Shown: positions 50,983 through 61,946 of the stretch, one piece after another
How the letters are laid out: each line of letters starts with the position of its first letter
How positions within the stretch are numbered: the first letter of the stretch is position 1
NCBI GenBank assembly: GCA_029204225.1
Contig: CM055097.1
Coordinates: 37,248,976-37,312,975, forward strand
DNA length: 64,000 bases
Reading direction: 5' to 3'
DNA from: Diphasiastrum complanatum
Lineage: Eukaryota > Streptophyta > Lycopodiopsida > Lycopodiales > Lycopodiaceae
Notes under the pieces: model-generated
Told to the model about the DNA's origin: nothing
Database searches by the model: none
Seen by the model: the letters and a program-made list of their open reading frames with translations, nothing else
Made by a program: the position numbers and the translations under genes

Positions 50983-52580
50983 TTAATCTGGATCCGTGAA
51001 TGCCTTGATCTTCAGACTGAGCAATTTACAAAATCTGTTGTGTGCATTAACATTGAGTGCTTTCATGAAAATGTCTGCAACCATGTCCTGTGTTTTGCAG
51101 TACGTTAAACTCACATCTCTATCGAGAACCTTGCCCCTGATGTAGTGATATCTTATCTCAATGTGCTTACTCCTAGAATGAAATCTAGGGTTGGCTGATA
51201 AGGCAATAGCACTTTGACTATCACAGAACAAAATTGTAGGGCTATGCTGATACAGATTGATGTCTGACAGCAAATTTCTCAACCAAAATGCTTTCTTAAT
51301 AGATTGACACGCAGCAATATATTCTACTTTAGTAGAAGAAAGTGCGATAGAGGTTTGCTTACGACTGTTCCATGAAATAGGACCGCCATTGAAGAAGAAT
51401 GTAAATCTAGATGTGGACTTACAATGGTCTGCATCTCCTCCCCAGCTTGCATTAGAATAACCACTGAACTGATGAAGATTGTCGTCGCTAACATCTCCAT
51501 AGTAGATGCACTGGTCCATGGTAGCTCGAATGTATTTCATGACTCTAATAAGAGCCTTCCAATGGATAATTCCAAGATTAGCCATGTATTGGTTGAGTGA
51601 GCTGACAACAAAAGAAATGTCTGGCCTTGTACAGACCATTGCATACATGAGAGATCCGAGTATCAATTGATATGGGTATTCTCTCATCTGCTCCTCTTCT
51701 TGCTTGGTTTGGGGACATTGGTCCTTTGACAAATGCAGGCCTGGATCCATTGGTGAGAGAGCTAATTTACAATTCATCAAATTGTATCTGTTAAGAGCAT
51801 TATGAAGATACCTTTGTTGAGTGATGTAAATCAGTCGGTTTGCTCTATCTCTGTGGATTTGAATTCCAAGACAAAAGTGAGCTTCGCCTAGATCAGTCAT
51901 GTTGAATTCTGAGAACAGCATCTGTTTTGAATCCTTGACCATATTGGTATTGTTGCTGAAGAGCAATGTATCATCAACATACAAGGTGATGATAATGAAG
52001 GATTGCTCGACTAACTTTGAATAAACGTTGCAATCAGCAGTGCTTGGTTTAAATCCTTGTTCAATGAGGAATGTGTTGATCCTCTAAAACCAAGCTCTGA
52101 CAGACTTGTTCAAGCCGTACAGTGCTTCGTGGAGTTTACAGACATGATTCTTCATAGCTTCCAGAACGTATCCTTTGGGCTGGATCATGTAGATGTCTTC
52201 TTGCATAATTCCATTCAGATAAGTTGTTTGTACATTAAGTTGATGTACTTCGAGGTCGGCAGCTGCAGCATAAGATAGGAGCATTCGGATCGACGAATGT
52301 TTGATGACTGGACTAAAAGTCTCACTATAGTCGACATTCGGGATCTAGGTGAATCCTTGCAGCCAATAGGAGCTTTGACTAATGATCATGTTTGATTCTT
52401 GATCAGAGAGGAATACTCTCTGTCCATGGCTTCTCTCCAGAGATCAGAGTTTGGTTGGCTAAGTGCCTCTTCTACTGTCGTCGGTTCCTGCATTAAAAGA
52501 CAAGCAGACTCAAGAGTATACCTTGTGGGTTGTGTGCGCACTCGACTTGATCTTCTGGGAAGATTCGACTGATGAACCAC
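50983..52580 (-). pseudogene. Copia RT and RNase H
   Basis: In minus order: linker RRSSRVRTQPTRYTL and LWREAMDREY (52580-52386); RT with LNVQTTYLNGIMQEDIYM (52284-52084) ending in a stop; then 333 open codons (51984-50983) with the catalytic YVDDTLLF, LGSLMYAMVCTRPDISF, RNase H GYSNASWGGD, FCDSQSAIALS and a C-terminal VADIFMKAL. RNase H shows SSTKVEY where SSTEAEY is usual, losing the catalytic Glu. Stops between blocks make it non-functional. Confidence 0.9.
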
Positions 52581-52750
52581 TCCTTGGACTTGTTGTTGGG
52601 TAGCAACAACTTCTTCGTCTGATTTGCTATCTCAAAGTGGGTCGATGATAGACATGCTTGAGCCCAAAGCTTGAACTGTCGTGTCAATGGCAGGCATTGA
52701 AGATTCTTCTTGAGTAATTTCCTTGCCTTTGAGGTCGACGAACTATACCA

Positions 52751-53767
52751 TATTGGGAGAGAGAGGGGATGAGTGACGAACAAGAAACGAACACAAATGA
52801 GAAACAAACTCGAACAAGAAAAGAACTAGAACAGAGAATGTTTGTGCGCAGCGGATTGAGTTAAATGTATGTCTCCCTAAGCATGACTACGCTTATCAGA
52901 ATGAACAGAACAAATAGTGATAGAAATCACAGTCATTCTAGATTATGTAGCCAAACTTTCAAAATGGATGAAGCGCTAGAAGAATAATTCGTTGCAAATA
53001 GCAAGACAAATTATCTATCGCGAATGATTCGCGAAGAGCTAGACTGTGTTTGACCGATAATTAGTTGCGAATTATTTGTGAAAGACATGAATAAAAGTTA
53101 ATCGTCTATTATCAGAAAGAGCAATAAGAACAATCAAACAAAATGAAGAATAAGCATAACAACATTGACAGATCTTAAATGCAGAACAAATGAACTTATT
53201 TCTCTCTAATGAGGAATGAAACCTCCTTTACATGTTCTAGACTTCTCTTGCTTCATCAAGACTTTTTCGTCTCGTCATCTCATGGTATAATACATAGATG
53301 GTATCTGATATATACAAAATATTACATGTGTGCAGATGTGAAAGTACAGAGTGGATGTGTTGTCTGTAGGAGATGGTGGGTGGTTGTTGTCATTATTCAA
53401 TCTGTTAGTGCAACTGCATAGGGCGAGCATGGAAAAGGTGTGACATCAGGTGAACGTTGGTGATCATATGAAAGTGTGTCGTTGGTGAGCATACGAAAGT
53501 GTGTCACTCATACAAATGGCCTTAGGATAAGCTTTACATAGTGCCTTAGCTTTTAGGACACTTTGCCAATCTGTAAAGTAGTGTCCCCCTTTTGCCTGTC
53601 ACCATACATTGTGTAAGAACATAGTGTCACGATTCATTCGTCCTTTATTCGTCTGTGCGAATTTGCGTGTAAAAATGCAAATTGCGTGACAACGTTAGTA
53701 AATATGCAGCATGAATGGAGGCAGATTAAAATTGGGATCTAGGAGAGTAGGAGGAGTAAATCCAACA
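52751..53767 (-). repeat. 5' LTR of the deleted Copia element
   Basis: 1017 bp, clearly homologous to 49900-50975 end to end, with scattered substitutions and small gaps. Its outer end reads TATTGGG instead of TGTTGGG. Confidence 0.88.
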
Positions 53768-53975
53768 GAAGCTAGATTGTTGAGGAGTGTGAAAAATGCA
53801 AAAATTATGCTTGGTCAAGGCCAAATCTATGTATATAGGATGATTACACATGTGTGGAGCCTGTTCCCACATGTGAAATAAATGTACTTTTCATGTAATA
53901 CAGTCATATAGCTTGTACATATACTTTAAATTAAGTTCTATTGGCTAAAAAGGCCAAAATCATGTTTTTTAGTCA
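53768..53975 (+). repeat. polypurine tract and start of the 3' LTR of the interrupted Copia relic
   Basis: After AAGCTAGATTGTTGAGGAG the LTR starts TGTGAAAAATGCAAAAATTATG at 53788 and follows the LTR of the 16.4-22.8 kb Copia family in plus orientation. It breaks off at about 53975, where another LTR begins. Confidence 0.75.
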
Positions 53976-54607
53976 TATGCCATTCAAGATCCAATCCATG
54001 TCCCTGATCTTTGGTTACAATAAGGAGCAAACCAACAATCCTGCCAATGTAGAAAAATCAGCATCTACATACAAAATGAGATGCAACTCTAAGAGATATT
54101 GAACAAACATGAACCAAAACATAAAATATATTTGTTGTCCATACAATTATAGTACCCTACTATATTTCACACATGTGGAACCGAAAATAGCAAAATATGA
54201 GCATTCTACATACAAGATTGCAAGATATCACCAAGATAGTGCACCAATGAGTAGTAGAACCCAAAGAAAACCATGCATAATGATGAAATGAGAGATAGAA
54301 GAGAGAAGATGTGTCTCTCCACAACTTACATCCTTTTATAGAGTGTCCAAACCCTATTTGGCCATTTGGCTTTCCCTCCAAAATGTAAACCCTACTATTT
54401 TTGGGTCTAGATTCAATGTACCCAAAGTTCAAATTTGAATCTCTCTCAAACTCGACTACCAACTTTCCCACACTTTCAAAAAGTGTTTATTGAATGTATT
54501 TTAAACTAATATAACTTTATCTCTAAGTCTGAAATGAGTTTTGGCCTCTTATTCACAATTTACCAAAATATGACTAAACTAGACTAAACTAGTTGAAAAC
54601 TCTCACA
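53976..54607 (-). repeat. 3' LTR of a minus-strand Copia element
   Basis: Homologous to 25675-26290. On the minus strand it starts TGTGAGAGTTTTCAACTAG directly after a purine tract AAGAAGGAGGTGGT (54608-54621), so the interior lies to the right. Confidence 0.75.
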
Positions 54608-54760
54608 ACCACCTCCTTCTTGAATGCACCTAGCAACATCTTTTTCCATATGATGAAAGAAATTATTAACAACAATCTTTTCCAAGGAAGAACCTTCAAC
54701 CTCCATTGATGAAGTTAGCTCTTTCCTTACCTTTTGCATGCTTGCACTTGCCATGAAGAA
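54584..54760 (-). other. open segment before the LTR, unknown
   Basis: The minus strand encodes MASASMQKVRKELTSSMEVEG... and reads through the purine tract into the LTR. It could be the extreme C-terminus of that element or an accessory frame. I recognise no domain, and no RNase H motif is visible next to it. Confidence 0.3.
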
Positions 54761-54892
54761 CCATTGAAACACGATTGAACTTAATTTTGAACATAAGACC
54801 TCATAAAAGAAAAGAATGGGACTTGGGATTGTCCCGAAATCACTAAAACAGTGTTTATTGTGAATATTGAGATTTTGGTGATTTTGGCTCAT

Positions 54893-55155
54893 TCTCTCTC
54901 TACCTGAGTTTTTGGTCTTGATTTTCTCTCTCTACCCAAGAGCAGGCTGTTTTCTCCATAGTGAGCACTTAGAATATTTTTTAATATCCATTTCTCATAG
55001 TAAGGAGTTAGTTTTTTCAGTCTGTTGTATGCCATTGTGCTCTTGCCTTAGATTTTTCAAGTAATTTGTTCATTGATCAATCTTGTGCAATCACAACACC
55101 TCATAAAGATCGTATAAGGTGTGTGGTGAAGCTCACACGTGCTAAAAACTTTACA
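54893..55155 (+). repeat. 5' LTR end of a plus-strand Copia element
   Basis: T-rich, CTCTCTC-bearing DNA ending TTTACA directly before a perfect PBS at 55156. The left limit is not defined. It shows no match to the 3' LTR fragment at 59761-60030. Confidence 0.5.
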
Positions 55156-55167
55156 TGGTATCAGAGC
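55156..55167 (+). other. primer binding site, initiator-Met tRNA
   Basis: TGGTATCAGAGC, about 750 bp upstream of the gag start at 55908. Confidence 0.88.
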
Positions 55168-55907
55168 TTCATGCTTTGAAGAGGTGAGGGTGTATACATC
55201 AGAACATAAGTGCTTTTGCTTGCAGAAACTCGAATTTGGGAGAGGAATCCACACTCGCTGACAAACAAGCCATCTATGGATCGTAAGTGGATCAAATCAA
55301 GTCTGATTTGCTCCAGCTGAGCCCTGTACGAACAAAGAGCTCACACGTGTGAAATTAGCTAAGTCTCTTTGTTTGAGTACTACTTCTCAAGGAATGATCC
55401 AAATTTGATGTTCTATAGCTTGTTGGATAGGTATTGAGGAGTAGATTATGTTGCTCAAGTTTCTAAATCACTTTGATTTGTTTTTAGAAGAGTATTAGGC
55501 AATCAAAGAGATAGGAAGAGTACTCATCTCGTGTGATATGTCAAAGTGAGCACACATCAGTTCTTTTTACCAAAATTTTCAATTTTCATTATCAATCAAG
55601 TAGAATTGGATAAAGTTGAGTATTGTGAGGTCTTAGACATTTTCATTTCAAACAAACTAATGTGTTTGAGTTGAAAGTAAGTTTCTAGAGAGTTTATCAG
55701 TTCTTTGAAACTTGTGGGAGAGATAGACTTCATACTTGCATGTGCTTCATTTTTTTTTATAGAAGCTAGATCCAAATTCAAGATAGATTGATTTTTTTCT
55801 GTTGTGAGCTTGATCTCATAGTTTGTTGCTAGATTTCATAGGTTGGATCAACATTATAAGTATTAGATCCTAGATTGAGATAGCAAGCAACATATTCAAT
55901 TTCATCC
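55168..55907 (+). other. Copia 5' untranslated leader
   Basis: Non-coding stretch between PBS and gag. It contains CTCACACGTGTGAAATTAG near 55340, a palindrome shared with several other LTR elements in the window. Confidence 0.6.
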
Positions 55908-58900
55908 TTGTCATTACTAGAATTTCTCAAAGTGAATATGTCTTCATCTATTTACATTTTTTGGGAGCATAGTGAGAGATTAACACCTTCCAATTATGCA
56001 CTGTGGAAGATTAGAATGGAATCATTATTGATTCTACATGATGTAATGGACATTGTAAGTGGAGCTGAAGAAGAACCTGCAGCACCTAATGAAACTGTAG
56101 CATTCAACAAAAGAACCAGAATTGCTCTTCATTTCATTAAAATGAATGTCACAAATGAAGTGTTAAGAGAGATCAGTAGATGCACCACTGCCAAGGAGGC
56201 TTGGGACACTCTCAAAACAATCTATGAAATTAAGAATACTTCTAGATTGCTTACACTTAGAAATCAAATCTTTCTAAGTTATCAGAGAGTAGATGAGAGT
56301 GCTTCATCTTATGTAATGAGAGTAAAGGATCTTCATCAAGAGTTAGCTGGTATCGGTGATACTCTTAAGAACACTGAACTTGTTCAAGTAGTCCTTAATG
56401 GACTTAGAGATGAGTATGAAAATATTGTGCAGACTTATGTTGTCATGGAGGAGCTTCCATCCTTGGAGACTCTTCAAGGTGTTCTCATTGTTGAAGAAAA
56501 CAGGCAAGAGAACAAGATGCTGATGATCAACAAACTTTCATTGAAAGATGGTGGAGATGACAAAGCACTCTTCACCAAGGACAAGTCAAGAGGCAAGGGC
56601 AAAGGTCAACAACACTTCAAGAAGGACAAAGCCAAAGAAAGTTGTGAGGATCAACCCTCACAAGTTGCAACATCCAGTGGCAAGAAGAAGCTATCAAAGA
56701 TCAAATGTTTCTTTTGTGGCAAGAAGGGCCACTATGCATCAAACTATTTCAAGAAGAAGAACCAATCCAAACAAGCTAACCTTACTAATGAGGAAGAGTG
56801 TGAGGGTATTGAGAGTGAAAGAGAGGATTCTTTAATGATGTCTAGGTTTTCATCTTTTTCTTTCAAAAATGAAGAAATCTGGTGGACAGATAGTGGGGCT
56901 AGCTCCCATATGTCTAGTTCTAGAAACTCTTTCACAAGTTTCATGCCATATCTAGGTGCAAAAAGATCAATCTATACTGCTAATGATGTAGAGTGTAGAA
57001 TTGAAGGAATAGGTAGTATTCCACTGCATGCATCATCATCAAAATCTTTTTGTTTGCATGATGTACTTTATGTACCTAGACTAACCAAGAATATCATTAG
57101 TGTAGGACAGTTGTTTGATAGTGGAATGGAATATCAAATTTCATGTTGACAAATGTATAATCTCAAGAGAAAATGAAGTGGTTGCTAGAGGATCTAGGAT
57201 TGGAAAGTTGTACAAACTAGATTCTAGGGAGAGTGCTAACATTTTAGATATTGCTTATGAGACCAAGGTTCATCAGGAGGATCTTTGGCATAAGAGATTG
57301 GGACATCCCAATTTCAAAGCCATGGAGTCTATGGTCAAGGAAGGAAAAGCAATTGGACTACCAAAGACACTATCAAAGGAGCTTCGACCTGAAGCTTGTG
57401 TTTTGGCAAAATCACATAGAAGACCTTTTTTCAAGATCAAGCATCAAAACACAACATCCATTTGAACTCGTGCACTCTGATGTTCATTTCTCTTCAACCA
57501 AAAGCAAAGGAGGAGCAAATTGCTTTGTTTCTTTTGTAGATGATTATACAAGATGAGTCTTGGATCTATATGCTATCTTCTATAGCCATGGTTTATGATG
57601 TTTTCCTTACTTTCAAAGCTTATGTAGAAAAACAGTTGTCTTTCAAGTTGAAAGCTTTGAGAAGTGATAGTGGAGGTGAATATACCTCTAACAAGTTTAA
57701 AGACTTTTGTGAGAAAGAGGGAATACAAAGAGAATTTTCTTGTTCTTATACTCCTCAGTAAAATGGAGTTGCTAAAAGAAAAAATAGAACTTTGTGTGAA
57801 TGTGCAAAAGCCATTAGGCTATAAGCATCTCTTCCTAAAGAATTTTGGGGAGAAGCAGTTGCATGTGCAAATTATCTTTGTAATAGACTTCCTAATCTTG
57901 CAATAGAAGGAAGAATACCATTTGAGATGTTGTATAAGAAAAAGCCTAAAGTAGATCATCTTAGGATCTTTGCCTGTTTATGCTATGTGCATGTACCTTT
58001 AGAGACTAGGAAGAAGGATGATCCTAGTGCTATTAAAGGAATTTTTGTTGGATATGCATCTTCTAAGAAAGCATATAAAGTTTATCTTCCCTCTACTGAC
58101 AAGAATGTTGTAAGTAGAGATGTGATCTTTCATGAAGATCAAAAATTTAGCTTGGATGAAGCAAAGATCAAGGAGTCTCATGCAGGATCTACAATCATCA
58201 ATCTTGATCTTGTTCAAGAAGTGGTGAGGCCGAGGCTTGAGGAGGAGTAACTTCAAGCACCTACACCAAGAAGATCCACAAGAGAAAGATCCGAGCCAAG
58301 AAGGCTCACTTATGATGAGGGAGGAAGGCAAGTGGAAGGTGAAACTTCCTATCATGCATTCTTCATAAGATGAAGAGCGTAAAGATGTCCAAGAAGCACT
58401 TCAGTCCGAGAAATGGGTTGAAGCAATGACCCTTGAGTTTGAAGCCTTGACGTCAAACACCACATGGGAGCTTGCGGAGCCACCAGACAATATGCATGTC
58501 ATTGGATGTAAGTGGGTATTTACGATCAAGTACAACAATGATGGATCCATCACCAAATTCAAAGCAAGACTTTGTGCCAAAGGCTACTCTCAAATCAAAC
58601 GAAGACACTTTTGTACTAGTTGCAAAAATGGTAACTATAAGAATTCTCATTTCTCTTGCACGTTATCACAATTGGAGGATGTTTCAGCTTGATGTTTCTA
58701 ATGCCTTTCTCAATGGTTACCTTGTGGAGGAGATTTTCATGGAGCAACCACCTGGATTTGTGAAAGAAGGTGAAGAATCAAAAGTTTGTCTCTTGTTCAA
58801 AAGTCTCTATGGACTAAGACAAGCACCAAGGTCTTGGTATGCAAGACTCAACTCCTTTCTCATATCACTCGGATTTCATCTTATTGAATATGACCCTTCA

Positions 58901-59730
58901 CTGCACATTAAGTTTGTAAATGACTTTGTAGTTATTCTTCTCATCTATGTAGATGATATCATTCTTAGTGGAAACAATGAGGAGCTAGTTGAAGAAACTA
59001 AACATGCACTTAGTAGTAAATTTAAGATGCAAGATCTAGGAGTTCTTCACTACATTTTAGGCCTAGAAATTGACTTTTGGAAAGATCATGCTTTCATAAG
59101 TCAAAGTAGATATGCACTTTCCATGCTTAAGAAATTCCAAATGGAAAACCGTAAAGGCATAGATACACCAATGGAGCACATTGTACGAAAATAGGCTCGA
59201 CACATTGGAAGATTGCAAAATAAATTTTGCAGTATCTTCAAAACAAAGGATTATGGTTTGTGTTATTGTCATGATGCAGGGTTCCAGATGCTTTCCTAAA
59301 GTGATGCTAGCTGGGCATCCCTCAAGGACGACTATAAAAGTGTCTCAGGAGGATGCACCATTGCGTCAGGTGCAGCGATTCTCTAGGTCAGCAAGAAGCA
59401 GACCATTATAGCTCAGTCATCCTACGAAGCAGAGTATGTTGCAGCAGCAAAGATGGCCAATGAAATAATTTGGCTCAAACAATTCCTTGACAAATTAGGC
59501 GAAACGAGAAATGAACTTCTGGCTTTGTAGATGGACAACACATCTGACGAAAGACCCTGTGTTTCACACAAGGACGAAACACATTGCAATCAAGTACCAC
59601 TTGATCAGGGATCTGATTGGGAAGAAGATATTGCAGACCACCTTCATTGGAACAAAAGACATAGTTGCTGACATTTTCACAAAGGCCTTAGACAAAGGTT
59701 TGTTCACGAAACAGAGGAGCAGTCTTGGAG
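55908..59730 (+). pseudogene. Copia gag-pol, degraded, probably mosaic
   Basis: Gag starts at 55908; a UBN2-type core (TAKEAWDTLKTIYE) lies near residue 100, and a zinc knuckle CFFCGKKGHYASNY with the last Cys changed to Tyr near residue 267. Protease WWTDSGASSHM is at about residue 326. The 413-codon frame ends at 57147. Further breaks: frame changes near 57440 and 57550, a stop replacing a codon at 57759 in the integrase QNGVA motif, another at about 57820, and one at 58249. RT shows QLDVSNAFLNGYLVEEIFM and YVDDIILSG (about 58690-58970) and stops at 59192. A gap follows; then RNase H resumes as ASWASLKDDYKSVSG and ends VADIFTKALDKG near 59700 in a style unlike the Copia copy at 16.4-22.8 kb. 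The gag is close to that copy's family. Confidence 0.9.
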
Positions 59731-59750
59731 TCGTCAAGCTATCATGCTTT

Positions 59751-60030
59751 GAGAGGGAGCTAAAGAAACAAAATGTTTCTATTGGAAAAGCTTTGCTAGC
59801 TTTCAATCCTGAACTTTTGACAAAAGATGACATGACACGACAAAAGATGAAATCAGTCGTGCTCTTCAACTGATCAAGAATGTTAGCCAAGTACCATGGG
59901 GTACAAATATTTGATCAGAAATCATGACATCAGCAAAAGTACTCTAGATTGTGGCTAATCTGTCACTCTTGTAATTCATGATTAATTGTAGATGTTTAGT
60001 CACTCTAATCTAGAAGTTACATGACGCGAC
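59751..60030 (+). repeat. polypurine tract and truncated 3' LTR (copy C)
   Basis: GAGAGGGAGC (59751-59760) is followed by TAAAGAAACAAAATGTTTCT and sequence homologous to 36928 onward. It is cut at 60030 by the gypsy LTR. Confidence 0.7.
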
Positions 60031-60851
60031 TGTTGGGGGTATTCCCAACAAAGTATAAATAAATAAAATCCTCCAATAAAATGTGTTGCGAGGGCATGGC
60101 ATCCTGCGTGTATAAGCCCATGGCCCAATGAGCACGCAATTGAAGTTTGAAATAAAATAAACTTGACTTGGGCCTTGTAATTAAAATAAAACTAGAGGCC
60201 CAATGTCATTTTTAAACTTAGAGATCACTTTTTAGAGTTGGGTCCAAATTGGGACTCACATGAATCTTGTGATTTCTAATGTACTTTCTGTGGACCCTTG
60301 GATCAAGTTGGGTCCAAGATGAATGGTTAGGATCATTGTGAATATTAGCCAATAAGATTGAGGGGCAAGGGCCTTCCCCATTTTAAAAAAGGCATCATTT
60401 GTACACTATTTCCATACTTAATGAGAAGGAGGAAACTCTACCATTTTTGGAAGAGAAGCATCCTCATTTGCTATTCACTACTTGCTAATGCTCTTGATTA
60501 TGTTTTCCATTGCTTTCTATTTCCATGTTTATTGTTTGTCATAGTGAATGCTTTTCCATTAGCAAGCATAAGGAGCATTTGAGCTAACCTCCACCCTCAC
60601 TCTCTATCTCTCTCTCTTCCTCTCTTCTCTTCTCAACCTCTTCTTTTCTATCCCTTCCCTTCACCCAAACTATGATGAATGTTAGTGTAGAGGAGTAGAG
60701 TTAAAGAGGAGTAGCATAGTGGTGAGTAGAGTTAAGGGAGAAAGTAGGAATTTAACTAAAAGTAGCATCTATGCATAGTTAGGCACCTATCCAGTGATCT
60801 AACCTTTGTTGAGAGGTGGAAGGGCTATACTACGAAAGATCATCAACCCCA
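60031..60851 (+). repeat. 5' LTR of an Athila/Tat-like gypsy element
   Basis: About 821 bp from TGTTGGGGGTATTCCCAACA to CAACCCCA, followed after three bases by the PBS. The first 20 bases form a perfect 7-bp inverted repeat. It interrupts the Copia LTR at 60030. Confidence 0.75.
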
Positions 60852-60854
60852 TAG

Positions 60855-60872
60855 TGGCGCCATTGCCGGGAA
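60855..60872 (+). other. primer binding site resembling tRNA-Asp
   Basis: TGGCGCCATTGCCGGGAA closely matches the TGGCGCCGTTGCCGGGGA site that, from memory, marks Athila/Tat-lineage Ty3/gypsy elements. It differs from every other PBS in this window. Confidence 0.75.
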
Positions 60873-61168
60873 TAGGTTTCCACTAACTAGTTTAGTTGCA
60901 TTTTAGCTATTTTTTACTTTTTAGAGTAGTTTAGGTAGACTTTTGGGAGTTTAGAGGTAGTTTTCTGTATTTTTTTTGTGCTTGGACTGTTCATAGCTAG
61001 CGGAGGAGGTGTGAGAGGGTAGAGGAGGCCCTGAACAACCTCTAAGGGCTTGAAACCCAAACCAATCATCCAAAAAACTCAGAAAACACACCAATCTGCA
61101 TTTTGGAGGGAAAAAGAGCCAAAAAAAACTCATCAGATTTTTATATCTCCAGAATCAGTAGGAATTAA

Positions 61169-61946
61169 CCCTTGCATGACTGGCAGCAGCTCTAGGGTAC
61201 TGTCCCAGACATGCATAGAAGCCTGCGAGAGTTAGTTCCAAGCAGATTGTAAAAATCAGAGAAAAATCATAAAAAATTCAAAAAAAACCCTTGAAAAAAT
61301 CTAAAAAAAATTCAAATCTTCATAAGAACTCTCGCAGGGCCCTCAGAAGTTCCATCTCAATGAGACTAGGACACAGAGAAGCTTGCGAGAGTTACTTGCA
61401 TGATTAAGTGCCTGTGCGAGAGTTCCTAGTGAAAAAAAGACGGGAAAGTACCAGTGAATCCTTGCAGACAGTGAAATTTTCAGTTCCAGTGATCAAGAAC
61501 TCTCGTAGAGGATTTTGAAGTTCCATCTCAGTGAGACCAGGACACAGAAGAGCTTGCGAGAGTTAGTTTTATTCCAGTGAGCAGAAAATTGGATTTAAGT
61601 GCAAAAAAATCACTAAAAAATGAAGATCTAGCAAATCCTTCCAGTAAAAAGTCTCGCAAACCATCTCAATTGATTCAAAATGTCAAATTACATCAATGAT
61701 GAAGCCTGCGAGAGTTAGTATGAAGATCTGGTGAAGATCAAGAACAAAAAGTGATTTTGAACTCTTGCAGACAGTGAAATTTTCATTTCTTGCGAGAGTT
61801 AACTCTCGCAGAGATTTCTATAGTGAGACCTAACCCAGATCCAGCTATTGTGAAGCTTGCGAGAGTTACTTCCCAGAGATTTGAAAGATATCAAGTTTTT
61901 TACCTGCAAAAACAGCTAAAGAACCCTCGCACAACCAACCCTCGCA
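61169..61946 (+). repeat. tandem hairpin repeats in the gypsy leader
   Basis: Four units carry the arms CTCTCGCA (or a one-base variant) and TGCGAGAG at 61329/61384, 61500/61555, 61651/61707 and 61803/61858; start-to-start spacing is 55, 55, 56 and 55 nt. A degenerate fifth pair is at 61169/61224 (CCCTTGCA, also 55 nt). Units repeat every 150-171 bp. Extra single arms occur at 61415 and 61791, the latter joined to the last unit as the perfect palindrome TGCGAGAGTTAACTCTCGCA (61791-61810). Two CCCTCGCA arms end the array near 61924 and 61939. The block lies between the PBS and where gag should begin. Confidence 0.8.

Larger units (their letters stand above)
49900..53767 (-). mobile_element. 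internally deleted Copia element
   Basis: LTRs at 49900-50975 and 52751-53767 (TGTTGG...CCAACA ends) enclose only about 1.8 kb. The minus strand shows a polypurine tract (AAGGGGGGG, 50976-50984) before the 3' LTR. Gag, protease and integrase are missing; the interior begins in the integrase-RT linker. The element splits a Copia relic: AAGCTAGATT occurs on both sides (49889-49898 and 53769-53778). Next to the 5' LTR the minus strand reads TGGTATAGTTCG, only half a match to the usual PBS. Confidence 0.88.
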
